From contig OY282363.1 in assembly GCA_958295695.1 (NCBI GenBank), positions 744,001 to 808,000 of the forward strand: a DNA stretch of 64,000 nucleotides, in the 5' to 3' direction. The notes under the pieces are model-generated. The model was not told where the DNA came from. It saw only the letters and a program-made list of their open reading frames with translations, and ran no database searches. This stretch comes from an uncultured Alphaproteobacteria bacterium (lineage in GTDB: Bacteria; Pseudomonadota; Alphaproteobacteria; SP197). The number at the start of each line of letters is the position of its first letter. Position 1 is the first letter of the stretch. A program made the position numbers and the translations under genes. Positions 36,118 through 49,031 of the stretch are shown here, one piece after another.

Positions 36118-36126
36118 TCGGCGCTC

Positions 36127-36155
36127 CAAGTATTGATCGCGCTCCGGCCTGTCAA
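36127..36155 (-). promoter_or_regulatory. promoter of tRNA-Leu
   Basis: On the minus strand a perfect -35 TTGACA (36155-36150) is followed after 17 bp by TACTTG (36132-36127), 9 bp before the tRNA 5' end. Spacing and position suit a tRNA promoter. Confidence 0.6.
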
Positions 36156-36221
36156 GGCCGGCGCCCGCTTGCCCGGTTCCGGCGCGCAACTAAGATGCGG
36201 CGCCAACGCGGAGGTCCTGGA

Positions 36222-37172
36222 ATGGCGCGTCGCGATGTCGTGGTGTTCGGCGGCTCCGGCTTCATCGGCCGCTATCTCGTGCGCCGCCTGGCCGACGACG
36301 GCTGGCGCGTGATCGTCGCGGTGCGCGACGCCGAGCGCGCCCATTTCCTTCAGCCTCTCGGCGACGTGGGGCAGGTGGCGCCCGTGCGGACGGACATCGC
36401 CCGCCGCGAGCAGGTCGCGGCGGCGGTGGACGGCGCCGAGGCGGTCGTCAACCTCGTCGGCGTCCTCTACGAGCGCGGCCGCCGCACGTTCCGCCGCATC
36501 CATGTCGAAGGCGCCGGGAACATCGCCGAAGCGGCCGCCCGGGCCGGATGCGGGCGCATGGTGCAGGTCTCGTCGATCGGAGCGTCGCCGCGGTCTCCGT
36601 CGTCCTACGCGCGCTCCAAGGCGGCCGGCGAGCGGGCCGTGCTCCAGGCCATGCCCGGCGCCGCGGTGGTCCGCCCCAGCGTCGTGTTCGGCGCGGAGGA
36701 CGGCTTCTTCAACCTGTTCGGCCGGATGGCGGCGCTCTCGCCGGCGATCCCGCTGTTCGGCGGCGGCGCCACGCGGTTCCAGCCGGTCTATGTCGGTGAC
36801 GTCGCCGCCGCGATCGTCCGGTGCCTCGCCGACCCCGGGACCGGCGGACGGGTTTTCGAGCTCGGCGGTCCGTCGATCTACAGCTTCCGCCAGCTCATGG
36901 AGATCGTGCGCCGCGAGACCCGGCGCAACGTCATGCTCGTGCCGGTCCCGTTCCTGGCGGCCCGCGTCCAGGCCCTGGCCCTGCAGTTTCTGCCCAGGCC
37001 GCCGTTGACGCCCGACCAGGTCCGGTTGCTGCGGATCGACAACGTGGTCGACCGCGGCATGCCGGGTTTCGACGACCTCGGCGTCGTTCCCACGACGGTC
37101 GAGGCGATGGTCCCGCGCTATCTCTCCCGCTACCGCCGGGGCGGCGCGCGCGGCAGGCCGCGTTTCGGCTAG
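36222..37172 (+). CDS. complex I NDUFA9 subunit-like NAD(P)-binding protein
   Basis: A 316-residue atypical short-chain dehydrogenase. The dinucleotide loop is VVVFGGSGFIGRYLVRRLAD at the N-terminus. VNLVGVLYERGRRTFRRIHV, QVSSIGASPRSPSSYARSKA (Tyr and Lys of the SDR site) and RPSVVFGAEDGFFNLFGRMA are typical of the NDUFA9 family. In mitochondria the protein is an accessory subunit of complex I; in bacteria its role is unclear. ATG at 36222 has GGAGGTCCTGGA ahead of it. The stop overlaps that of the convergent uppP by three bases. Confidence 0.86.
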   Translation: MARRDVVVFGGSGFIGRYLVRRLADDGWRVIVAVRDAERAHFLQPLGDVGQVAPVRTDIARREQVAAAVDGAEAVVNLVGVLYERGRRTFRRIHVEGAGNIAEAAARAGCGRMVQVSSIGASPRSPSSYARSKAAGERAVLQAMPGAAVVRPSVVFGAEDGFFNLFGRMAALSPAIPLFGGGATRFQPVYVGDVAAAIVRCLADPGTGGRVFELGGPSIYSFRQLMEIVRRETRRNVMLVPVPFLAARVQALALQFLPRPPLTPDQVRLLRIDNVVDRGMPGFDDLGVVPTTVEAMVPRYLSRYRRGGARGRPRFG

Positions 37173-37957
37173 ACGTAGACCCAGGCCAGCAACGCCAGCC
37201 CGAGCGCGACCCGGTAGACGACGAACGGCGTGAAGGTCGCCCGGCGGAGCCACGCCATCATCAGCCAGATCGCCACGATGGCCGAGACGAAGGCCATGGC
37301 GGCCGCGATCAGCGCGGCGCGCGTCATGGCGGGTTCGCCGCTCCGGTAGACGTCGAGGCCCGCGAGCACGGTGGCCGCGAGGATCACGGGAATCGACAAC
37401 AGCAGGGAGAAGCGGGCGGCCGCCTCGCGTTCGAAGCCCATGAAGCGCGCGGCCGTCATGGTGACGCCGGACCGGCTCGTGCCGGGAATCAGCGCGAGCG
37501 CCTGGGCGAGCCCGATCGCGACGGCCGGGGCCCAGGTCATGTGCTCCATGCGCCGCAGGGTCATGCCGAACCGGTCGGAAACGAGGAGCAGCAATCCGAA
37601 CCCCAGAGTTGTCCAGGCGACGATCGAGACGTCCCGGACCGTATCCTGCCCCATCTCGTGGAGCGCGAAACCCGCCGCGCCGACCGGAAGCGTCGCCACG
37701 ATCAGCATGGCCGCCAGCGGACGTGTGCTGGCGCTTCCGGTTTCGGTCAGGCCCGCGACGATGCGGGCGATGTCGCGCAGAAAGTAGACGACGACGGCCA
37801 GCAGGGTTCCGGCATGGACCGCGATGTCGATCTCCAGGCCCTGGTCGGGCCAGCCCAGGACCCGCGACGTCAGGATCAGGTGGCCGGAGGAGCTGACGGG
37901 CAGGAATTCCGTGATGCCCTGGACCAGGGACAGAACGGCGAGTTGCAGCAACGTCAC
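37169..37957 (-). CDS. uppP: undecaprenyl-diphosphatase
   Basis: Integral membrane phosphatase (BacA/UppP) that regenerates undecaprenyl phosphate, the lipid carrier for peptidoglycan and polysaccharide synthesis. 262 residues with about eight hydrophobic helices. The two signature regions are QGITEFLPVSSSGHLIL and ALIPGTSRSGVTMTAARFMG, carrying the conserved Glu, Ser and Arg of the active site. GTG at 37957 starts directly at TLLQLAVLSLVQGITEF and has GGAG about 10 bases upstream. The longer frame to 38020 would add 21 unconserved residues. Overproduction in the family confers bacitracin resistance. Confidence 0.94.
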   Translation of the reverse strand: MTLLQLAVLSLVQGITEFLPVSSSGHLILTSRVLGWPDQGLEIDIAVHAGTLLAVVVYFLRDIARIVAGLTETGSASTRPLAAMLIVATLPVGAAGFALHEMGQDTVRDVSIVAWTTLGFGLLLLVSDRFGMTLRRMEHMTWAPAVAIGLAQALALIPGTSRSGVTMTAARFMGFEREAAARFSLLLSIPVILAATVLAGLDVYRSGEPAMTRAALIAAAMAFVSAIVAIWLMMAWLRRATFTPFVVYRVALGLALLAWVYV

Positions 37958-38207
37958 GTCAACCGGACTCCGTCGGGGCGGATCATCGTAGCATGGCGTC
38001 CGGCCGCTTCGTTCAGCCAATATGGATCAGCAACACTGACACAAACAGCATCTCATCGGTCGACGCTGTTCTTTCTGACACATATACCGTCGAATTCAGG
38101 CTATAAATAGGTCGCATATTCTGACTTTCCATGTGGAATCCGCTCGCAAGGGAACGGAAAATCCCCTAGAACGCGCATCCCCGCTCGGTTGGGGACGGGA
38201 ATGGACG
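37958..38207. promoter_or_regulatory. divergent regulatory region between uppP and gltD
   Basis: Noticeably richer in A+T than its surroundings, especially 38020-38135. It contains TATAAAT near 38102-38108 with TGACAC upstream (spacing long, about 20 bp) and other AT tracts, so promoters for both gltD and uppP probably lie here. I find no sigma-54 -24/-12 match: the nearest candidate, TGGAATCCGCTCGC, has one base too few between GG and GC. No gene is seen. Confidence 0.4.
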
Positions 38208-39647
38208 ATGGCCGCGGATCTCCTGACCTTCGTGGATGTGCCGCAGCGCCGGCCTGAGAAACGCGCGGCCGGCGTGCGCCGCGCCGATTTCGACGAGATT
38301 TTCGACGAGTACGTCCCGGAGCGCGCGCGCGAGCAGGCCGCCCGCTGTTCCCAGTGCGGCATCCCGTTCTGCCAGGTCCACTGCCCGCTCCACAACAACA
38401 TCCCGGACTGGCTGAAGCTCGCGGCGGAGGGGCGCCTCCAGGAGGCCTACGACCTCTCCTCGGCGACCAATACCTTCCCCGAGATCTGCGGCCGCATCTG
38501 TCCGCAGGATCGGCTCTGCGAGGGCAACTGCGTGATCGAGAAGGGGTTCGAATCCGTCACGATCGGCGCGGTCGAGCGCTACATCGCCGAGACCGCGTTC
38601 GAGAGCGGCTGGGTTTCCGGCCCGCGGCCGCGCGCCGAACGGCCGCGGTCCGTCGGCGTCGTCGGGGGAGGGCCCGCGGGGCTCGCCGCCGCGGACGCCC
38701 TGCGCCGCCACGGCTACCGGGTCGAGGTCTATGACCGGCACGACCGCATCGGCGGCCTGCTGATCTACGGCATTCCGAACTTCAAGCTGGAGAAGGATGT
38801 CGTCCGGCGGCGCACCGACATCCTCGCCCGGAGCGGCGTCGTGTTCCACACCTCGACCGAGATCGGCCGCGACCTGTCGTTTTCCGATCTCCGCGACAGG
38901 CACGACGCGGTCCTGATCGCGACCGGCGTCTACGTGGCGCGCGACATCAAGGCGCCCGGCGTCGGTCTCGCGGGCGTCGTTCCGGCGCTCGATTATCTGA
39001 CCGCCAGCAACCGCATGGGCCTGGGCGATACCGTGCCCGCCTTCGAGTCCGGCGCGCTCGACGCCCGGGACAAGCATGTCGTCGTCATCGGCGGCGGCGA
39101 CACGGCCATGGACTGCGTCCGCACCGCCACCCGCCAGGGCGCCAGGGCGGTGACCTGCCTCTACCGGCGCGACCGCGACAACATGCCCGGCAGCCAGCGC
39201 GAGGTGTCCTATGCGATGGAAGAGGGCGTGCGCTTCGAGTTCCTCGCCACGCCGGAGGCGTTCCTGGGCGACGAGCGGGTGGAGGCGGTGCGGGCCGTTC
39301 GGATGCGCCTCGGAGAGCCGGACGAGGGCGGCCGTCCGACGCCCCGGGTCGTTCCGGGCTCACAGCGCCGTCTGCCAGCCGATCTCGTGCTCATGGCCCT
39401 GGGGTTCGACCCGGAACCCATCGCCGAGAGCTTCGGGACGGGCGATCTCGCCCTGACCCGGTGGGGGACGCTCAAGACCGACATGCTCACCGGCCGCACG
39501 AATCTCGCCGGCGTCTACGCCGCGGGCGACATCGTGCGCGGCGCCTCGCTCGTCGTCTGGGCGATCCGCGACGGCCGGGACGCCGCGGAAGCCATCCATC
39601 TCGACCTCGAGGCGGCCGCCTCGCGGCCGCTCCGGGCGGCGGGCTAG
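38208..39647 (+). CDS. gltD: glutamate synthase (NADPH) small subunit
   Basis: Beta subunit of GOGAT, passing electrons from NADPH via FAD to the large subunit. 479 residues. The N-terminal iron-sulfur region has CSQCGIPFCQVHCPLHN and CGRICPQDRLCEGNCV. The FAD loop is GVVGGGPAGLAAADALRRHG (around residue 150), followed by RIGGLLIYGIPNFKLEKDVV. The NADPH loop is VVVIGGGDTAMDCVRTA. The C-terminal FAD motif is AGVYAAGDIVRGASLVVWAI. ATG at 38208 is preceded by a GGGGACGGGA stretch. gltD precedes gltB by 10 bp, the order also known from Azospirillum. With glutamine synthetase the complex assimilates ammonium. Confidence 0.95.
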   Translation: MAADLLTFVDVPQRRPEKRAAGVRRADFDEIFDEYVPERAREQAARCSQCGIPFCQVHCPLHNNIPDWLKLAAEGRLQEAYDLSSATNTFPEICGRICPQDRLCEGNCVIEKGFESVTIGAVERYIAETAFESGWVSGPRPRAERPRSVGVVGGGPAGLAAADALRRHGYRVEVYDRHDRIGGLLIYGIPNFKLEKDVVRRRTDILARSGVVFHTSTEIGRDLSFSDLRDRHDAVLIATGVYVARDIKAPGVGLAGVVPALDYLTASNRMGLGDTVPAFESGALDARDKHVVVIGGGDTAMDCVRTATRQGARAVTCLYRRDRDNMPGSQREVSYAMEEGVRFEFLATPEAFLGDERVEAVRAVRMRLGEPDEGGRPTPRVVPGSQRRLPADLVLMALGFDPEPIAESFGTGDLALTRWGTLKTDMLTGRTNLAGVYAAGDIVRGASLVVWAIRDGRDAAEAIHLDLEAAASRPLRAAG

Positions 39648-39657
39648 GGAGACCGCC

Positions 39658-44184
<4,527 letters not shown>

Positions 44185-44259
44185 CGGGGATGACGGCGCG
44201 CGAGCGGCAAACAAGTCATGGCGATTCCGTCGAGGGCGGAAACGCTATAGCGTCGCGCG

Positions 44260-44952
44260 ATGCGCGAGCTTTACCATCTGCCGCTTTCGCCCTTTTGCCG
44301 CAAGGTTCGCATCGCTCTGAAGGAGAAGGGGCTGCGCTTCGCGTTGAAGACCGAGAGAGTGTGGGAGCGGCGCGAGGCGTTCCTGGCCATGAACCCGGCC
44401 GGAACCGTGCCGGTCCTCGTGGAGGCCGATGGCGCGGTGCTGGCCGACAGCCGCGCCATCGTCGAGTATCTTGAGGAGATCCGGCCCCGGCCGGGTTTCC
44501 TGGGCGAAACGTCGGCGCTGCGGGCCGAGACCCGCCGTCTCGTCGCCTGGTTCGACGAGAAGATGTACGCGGAAGCGACCCGGAACATCCTCGGCGAGAA
44601 GGTCCAGAAACGGTATCGGGGCCGTACCGGACCGGACTCCGGGACGGTCCGGGCGGGTCTGGCGAACATCCGGGTGCATCTCGACTACATCGCCTGGCTC
44701 GTGGAACGCCGGGTCTGGCTCGCCGGCGACAGCTTCGGCCTCGCCGACATGGCCGCGGCGGCGCAGCTTTCCTGTATCGACTACCTCGGCGATGTCCCCT
44801 GGTCCCGCCACGAAGGCGCGCGGGACTGGTATGCGAGGGTGAAGTCCCGTCCGTCGTTCCGGTCCCTGCTCGACGACCGCTTGCCGGGTCTGCCGCCGGC
44901 GAGCCACTACGACGACCTCGACTTCCGGGCGGAGGCCGCCATCCGGCCATGA
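44260..44952 (+). CDS. fzlA: FzlA-like glutathione S-transferase-fold cell-division protein
   Basis: A 230-residue GST-fold protein. The thioredoxin-like half starts [20 protein letters not shown], with [20 protein letters not shown]. The helical half contains [22 protein letters not shown]. The C-terminus, [20 protein letters not shown] plus DDLDF, is the conserved tail known from FzlA, the FtsZ-binding GST-like protein of Alphaproteobacteria needed for constriction. The position directly ahead of queG with a four-base overlap is also the usual FzlA context. FzlA itself lacks GST activity as far as known. A plain glutathione transferase is the alternative. Confidence 0.78.
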   Translation: MRELYHLPLSPFCRKVRIALKEKGLRFALKTERVWERREAFLAMNPAGTVPVLVEADGAVLADSRAIVEYLEEIRPRPGFLGETSALRAETRRLVAWFDEKMYAEATRNILGEKVQKRYRGRTGPDSGTVRAGLANIRVHLDYIAWLVERRVWLAGDSFGLADMAAAAQLSCIDYLGDVPWSRHEGARDWYARVKSRPSFRSLLDDRLPGLPPASHYDDLDFRAEAAIRP

Positions 44953-46076
44953 CGACGCCCGCGCTCGATCCCGAACGTCTCCGCGCCAAGGCCCGGTCCC
45001 TCGGCTTCGACCGGGTCGGAATCGCGCCCGCCGAGGGTCGGGAAATCTGGCGCGACCGCCTTCGGAAATGGGTCGGCTCCGGCGCGGCGGGCGACATGGA
45101 CTGGCTGGAACGGCGGATCGACGAGCGGGCGGACCCGAAGGCGCTCTGGCCCGACGCCCGAAGCGTGGTGTCTCTCGCCATGAACTACGGGCCGGGCCAC
45201 GACCCGCTCGACGACCTGCGCCGCGACGGTCGCGGCGCGATCTCGGTCTACGCGCGCGGGCGCGACTACCACGACGTCCTCAAGAAGCGCCTGAAGGCGC
45301 TGGCGCGCTGGATGGCCGGAACGGCGGAATGCGGCGTGAAAGTTTTCGTCGACACCGCGCCCGTCATGGAAAAGCCGCTGGCCGCGCGCGCTGGCGTCGG
45401 CTGGCAGGGCAAGCACACGAACCTCGTGTCGCGCGACTTCGGATCCTGGCTGTTCCTGGGGGAGATCTACACCACGCTGGCGCTGGAGCCCGACCGGGCG
45501 GAAGAGGACCGTTGCGGATCCTGTCGCGCCTGTCTCGACATCTGCCCGACCGGCGCCTTCCCCGCGCCCTACAGGCTCGACCCCCGGCGCTGCATCTCCT
45601 ATCTCACCATCGAACACAAGGGCCATATCGCCCGCGAGTTCCGCGCCGCCATGGGCAACCGCATCTACGGCTGCGACGACTGCCTGGCGGTCTGCCCGTG
45701 GAACAAGTTCGCGGCCGCCGCCCGCGAGCCGGCGTTCCTGCCGCGCGCCGAGCTCACCGCGCCCCGGCTCGCCGGTCTGGCGGCGCTCGACGACGCCGCG
45801 TTCCGCGCCCTGTTTCGCGGCAGCCCCATCAAGCGCGCCGGCCGCGACCGCTTCGTGCGCAACGTGATGATCGCGCTGGGCAACAGCTCCGATCCGGCGG
45901 CCGGCGAAGCGGCGGTCGCGCGTCTCGACGACGGCTCGCCCCTTGTCCGCGCCATGGCGGTCTGGGCCCTGGGCCGCCTGACCGACGCCGCCGCCTTCGC
46001 CCGGCGCCGGCGGCGACGCTACGACGCCGAGACCGACGCCGCCGTGCGCCGCGAGTGGGACGGAGGCGCCGCGTGA
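44949..46076 (+). CDS. queG: tRNA epoxyqueuosine(34) reductase
   Basis: Last step of queuosine synthesis at the wobble base of GUN tRNAs: cobalamin- and 4Fe-4S-dependent reduction of epoxyqueuosine. 375 residues. The N-terminal region has [11 protein letters not shown] and [36 protein letters not shown] (Asp of the active site) and [14 protein letters not shown] follow. The two 4Fe-4S motifs are [16 protein letters not shown] and [15 protein letters not shown]-terminal HEAT-like part ends the protein. The start overlaps fzlA and the stop overlaps the next SDR gene, each by four bases, so three genes are tightly coupled. It needs B12, as does the NrdJ in this window. Confidence 0.95.
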   Translation: MTTPALDPERLRAKARSLGFDRVGIAPAEGREIWRDRLRKWVGSGAAGDMDWLERRIDERADPKALWPDARSVVSLAMNYGPGHDPLDDLRRDGRGAISVYARGRDYHDVLKKRLKALARWMAGTAECGVKVFVDTAPVMEKPLAARAGVGWQGKHTNLVSRDFGSWLFLGEIYTTLALEPDRAEEDRCGSCRACLDICPTGAFPAPYRLDPRRCISYLTIEHKGHIAREFRAAMGNRIYGCDDCLAVCPWNKFAAAAREPAFLPRAELTAPRLAGLAALDDAAFRALFRGSPIKRAGRDRFVRNVMIALGNSSDPAAGEAAVARLDDGSPLVRAMAVWALGRLTDAAAFARRRRRRYDAETDAAVRREWDGGAA

Positions 46077-47011
46077 ACCGGCTGTTCTGCTTCGGCCTGG
46101 GCTACAGCGCCCTCGCCCTGGCGCGCGGGCTTCTGAAGGAGGGCTGGACGGTCGCCGGCACCGCGCGCCGGGAGGCCAGGCGGACCGCGCTTCGCCGGGA
46201 GGGCATCCATGCCGTGCCGTTCGACGGAGACGAATCCGGCGACGGACTGGCCGAAGCCGTGCTGGGAGCGACACATCTGCTGGACTCGATCCCGCCCGGG
46301 CCGGATGCGGTCTGTCCGCCGCTCGACCGTCTCGCCGGCGTCGTCGCGCGGGCCGAGGAGCTGGTCTGGGTCGGCTATCTCTCGACGACGGGCGTTTACG
46401 GCGACCGCGGCGGCGCGTGGGTCGACGAGGCGACTCCGGCGGCGCCCGGTCTCGAGCGCGCCGTGCGCCGCGTCGCCGCCGAGGAGGCCTGGCTCACGAT
46501 GCACGAGCGCTACGGACTGCCGGTGCACATCCTGCGGCTCGCGGGTATCTACGGCCCCGGCCGGGGCGTCCTGGAGCAGGTTCGCCGGGGACGGGCGCGT
46601 CGCGTCGTGAAGCCGGGACAGGTGTTCTCCCGCATCCATGTCGACGACATCGTGCGGGTGCTGCGGGCGTCCATGGCCCGGCCCCGGCCCGGGGCCGTCT
46701 ACAACGTCTGCGACGACGAACCGGAGGCGCCCGACAAGGTCGTCGAATACGCCTGCGGACTTCTGGGCGTGGCGCCGCCCGCGCCGGTCGCCTTCGAGGA
46801 CGCCGATCTCCCGGACATGGCCCGGAGCTTCTATGCCGACAACAAGCGGGTCCGGAACGATCGCATCAAGGACGAACTGGACGTGGCGCTCCGTCACCCG
46901 GACTACCGGTCCGGGATGGCCGCCGATCTGGCGGCTTCGCGCCGGACCTCCAGCAGCTCGTCGAGCGTCCGGCCTAGCCGCGCGAGGTCCTCGGCGCGCG
47001 ACAGGCGGTGA
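46073..47011 (+). CDS. SDR/NAD-dependent epimerase-like protein (YeeZ type)
   Basis: A 312-residue NAD(P)-binding epimerase-like protein. The nucleotide loop at the start is the YeeZ variant [39 protein letters not shown] (SDR serine and tyrosine region), [20 protein letters not shown] and [17 protein letters not shown] match the family. No substrate is known. GTG at 46073 overlaps the queG stop. The conserved part ends near [13 protein letters not shown]; the last ~30 residues are Ser/Arg-rich and overlap the 3' end of the convergent hydrolase gene by 109 bp. A natural stop seems to have been lost in one of the two genes. Confidence 0.8.
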   Translation: MNRLFCFGLGYSALALARGLLKEGWTVAGTARREARRTALRREGIHAVPFDGDESGDGLAEAVLGATHLLDSIPPGPDAVCPPLDRLAGVVARAEELVWVGYLSTTGVYGDRGGAWVDEATPAAPGLERAVRRVAAEEAWLTMHERYGLPVHILRLAGIYGPGRGVLEQVRRGRARRVVKPGQVFSRIHVDDIVRVLRASMARPRPGAVYNVCDDEPEAPDKVVEYACGLLGVAPPAPVAFEDADLPDMARSFYADNKRVRNDRIKDELDVALRHPDYRSGMAADLAASRRTSSSSSSVRPSRARSSARDRR

Positions 47012-47694
47012 TCGCCGTCCTTGACGAGATCGACGACGACATCGTCGGTCGTCAGGCACCGCGCGATGCGCAGCGCGGTGTCCCAGGGCACGGCGCGGTC
47101 GCGCATCCCCTGCAGCAGGCGCACGGGAGCGTCGATTTCGAGCGGCGCGCGGAGCAGGAGGTTGGCCCGGCCGTCCTCGAGGAAGGCGCGCGAGAACGCC
47201 GTGGCGCCGTCGTCGTCCTCAAGGGAGACCGCGCCGTCGCGCGGCGTCGCCGCGCGCTGTTCGGCCGTCATCGTCCACCAGACGTCCTGGCTGAAGTCCG
47301 GCGCCGCCGCGACGCCGATCAGTCCGGCGACGCGCTCGGGGCGGCGGAGCGCCAGATTCAGCATGATCCAGCCGCCCATGCTGGAGCCGACCAGGATCTG
47401 GCGTCCTTCGGTCAGCGCATCGAACGCCGTGAGCGCGTCGTCGGTCCAGCGGCCGATCGTCCCTTCGCCGAAGGCCCCGCCGGAGCGGCCGTGGCCGCGG
47501 TAGTCGAAACGCAGGCAGGGCCGCCCGCGGTCCCGGCACCACCGGTCCAGGAAGCTCGCCTTGGCGCCGGTCATGTCCGAGGCGTAGCCTCCGAGAAAGA
47601 CCACGCCGGCGCCGGTTCCCGGCGCCGTGAGGCAGGCCAGCCGATGGCCGTCCGGGTGGTCGAGCCACCGCGTTGTCGTGCCGGTTTCCGACAT
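46903..47694 (-). CDS. alpha/beta hydrolase, ABHD10-like
   Basis: A 263-residue alpha/beta hydrolase closely recalling ABHD10-type thioesterases. FLGGYASDMTGAKASFLDRW, CLRFDYRGHGRSGGAFGEGT, IGRWTDDALTAFDALTEG and the nucleophile elbow ILVGSSMGGWIMLNLALRRP are all in the family pattern. The acid is probably in QGMRDRAVPWD and the His in KDGDHRLSR. Human ABHD10 removes acyl groups from proteins and acyl glucuronides; the bacterial role is unknown. The C-terminal ~35 residues overlap the convergent SDR gene by 109 bp. Start ATG at 47694; upstream is the divergent glycosyltransferase gene (45 bp between starts). Confidence 0.84.
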   Translation of the reverse strand: MSETGTTTRWLDHPDGHRLACLTAPGTGAGVVFLGGYASDMTGAKASFLDRWCRDRGRPCLRFDYRGHGRSGGAFGEGTIGRWTDDALTAFDALTEGRQILVGSSMGGWIMLNLALRRPERVAGLIGVAAAPDFSQDVWWTMTAEQRAATPRDGAVSLEDDDGATAFSRAFLEDGRANLLLRAPLEIDAPVRLLQGMRDRAVPWDTALRIARCLTTDDVVVDLVKDGDHRLSRAEDLARLGRTLDELLEVRREAARSAAIPDR

Positions 47695-47739
47695 GGGGTA
47701 TAGGGTCCGGGTTCGTCGGCGAGCAGGCTCCCACATAGC

Positions 47740-48891
47740 ATGAATCGCGATCGGCAAGACCGAGGCCCGGTCATCCTGCAGGTCATTCCCCGGCTCGGAG
47801 TCGGCGGAGCGGAACGCGCGGCGATCGATGTTTCGCGCGCGATCGTCGCGGTGGGCGGCAGGGCGCTGGTGGCGTCCGAAGGCGGCGCGCTGGAACCGGA
47901 ACTTCTGAGGACGAAGGCGACGCACATCCCGATGCCGGCCGGGTCGAAGTCGCCCTTCACGATTCTGCGCAACGCCGGCCGGTTGGCCGACCTGATACGC
48001 CGCGAAGGCGTCGACCTGATCCATGCGAGATCCCGGGCGCCGGCCGCGTCGGCGCTGAAGGCGGCCAGACGCACGGGCGTCCCTTTCGTGACGACCTTTC
48101 ACGCCGCCTACAACTTCTCGAACCGGATCAAGAAATCCTACAACGCGGTGATGGCCAGGGGCGACCGGGTGATCGCCATCTCCGATTTCATCGCCGATCA
48201 TGTCCGCGAGCATTACGCGGTGGGCGACGACCGCCTGCGCCGCATCCATCGCGGAATCGACATGGTGGGCTTCGACCCGGCGGCCGTCGGCTCCGAGCGC
48301 GTGGCCAGCCTCGCCGCGCGGTGGAACCTGCCGGACGGCGTGCCGGTCGCGATGCTGCCGGGCCGTCTGTCCCGCTGGAAGGGCCACGGTGTCATGGTCG
48401 AGGCCATGGCGCGCCTCGAGCGCGACGCCATCTGCCTCCTGGTCGGCGTGGGATGGGGCCGCGAAGGCCAGCGCCGCGAGCTGGAGAGGGCCATCGCCCG
48501 GCGCAACCTCGAGGGCCGCGTGGTCATGATCGAGGATGTGCGGGACATGCCCGCCGCCTACAGGCTGGCCGATGTCGTCGTCTCCGCGTCGGTCGCGCCC
48601 GAAGGCTTCGGGCGCGTCGCCGTCGAGGCCCAGGCGATGGGCGTTCCGGTGGTGGCCACCGACCACGGCGGGGCCCGGGAGACGGTCGACGCCGGCTCGA
48701 CCGGCTGGCTGGTCCGCCCGAACGACCCGTCGGCCCTCTCCCGGGCCGTCGCGGAGGCCCTCGATCTGGACGAGGAGGCGCGGGTGAAGCTCGCGGCGAT
48801 GGCGCGCGCGCGGGCCGTCGGCCTCTTCAGCCGGCCGGCGATGTGCGCCGCGACCCTCAATGTCTACCGCGAACTGATCGACTTCCCATGA
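47740..48891 (+). CDS. glycosyltransferase family 4 protein
   Basis: A 383-residue GT-B fold glycosyltransferase. The N-terminal domain starts [20 protein letters not shown], the usual acceptor-side glycine motif, and has [20 protein letters not shown]. The C-terminal donor domain includes [20 protein letters not shown] and the retaining E-x7-E motif in [20 protein letters not shown], followed by [14 protein letters not shown]. It probably adds a sugar from a nucleotide donor in lipopolysaccharide core or capsule synthesis at the inner membrane; the donor and acceptor cannot be read from sequence. No further polysaccharide genes are adjacent. Confidence 0.87.
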   Translation: MNRDRQDRGPVILQVIPRLGVGGAERAAIDVSRAIVAVGGRALVASEGGALEPELLRTKATHIPMPAGSKSPFTILRNAGRLADLIRREGVDLIHARSRAPAASALKAARRTGVPFVTTFHAAYNFSNRIKKSYNAVMARGDRVIAISDFIADHVREHYAVGDDRLRRIHRGIDMVGFDPAAVGSERVASLAARWNLPDGVPVAMLPGRLSRWKGHGVMVEAMARLERDAICLLVGVGWGREGQRRELERAIARRNLEGRVVMIEDVRDMPAAYRLADVVVSASVAPEGFGRVAVEAQAMGVPVVATDHGGARETVDAGSTGWLVRPNDPSALSRAVAEALDLDEEARVKLAAMARARAVGLFSRPAMCAATLNVYRELIDFP

Positions 48892-48953
48892 CGGCGAAGA
48901 CGCCCGCCGCCTGGACCGGCGCCATCCGCCGCGGCGCGCGGCGGTCCCCCCGC

Positions 48954-49009
48954 TTGACTCGCCGGAACGCGCCACTAGGTTGCGCGCGCCCGCGAGGGAC
49001 GCGCGCAAC
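48954..49009 (+). promoter_or_regulatory. thrS promoter with overlapping 10-bp inverted repeat
   Basis: TTGACT (48954-48959) and TAGGTT (48976-48981) are spaced by 16 bp. Overlapping the -10 end is a perfect inverted repeat GTTGCGCGCG (48979-48988) / CGCGCGCAAC (49000-49009). Its centre contains CCC-GCGA-GGG, so as RNA it would fold into a 13-bp stem with a GNRA tetraloop and one bulged A. The thrS start codon lies 22 bp further on, with GGAG at 49018-49021. It may be a DNA operator or an RNA leader structure. Confidence 0.55.
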
Positions 49010-49031
49010 CCGAACCCGGAGTCGTCCGATC

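Noticed and set aside
35935-36189. Minus-strand frame containing AQVAELVDAQVSGTCGG
   Set aside because: Artefact of translating tRNA-Leu; no gene.
38137-38150. TGGAATCCGCTCGC as a sigma-54 -24/-12 promoter for gltD
   Set aside because: Only 9 bases separate GG and GC; sigma-54 needs 10, and the flanks do not match.
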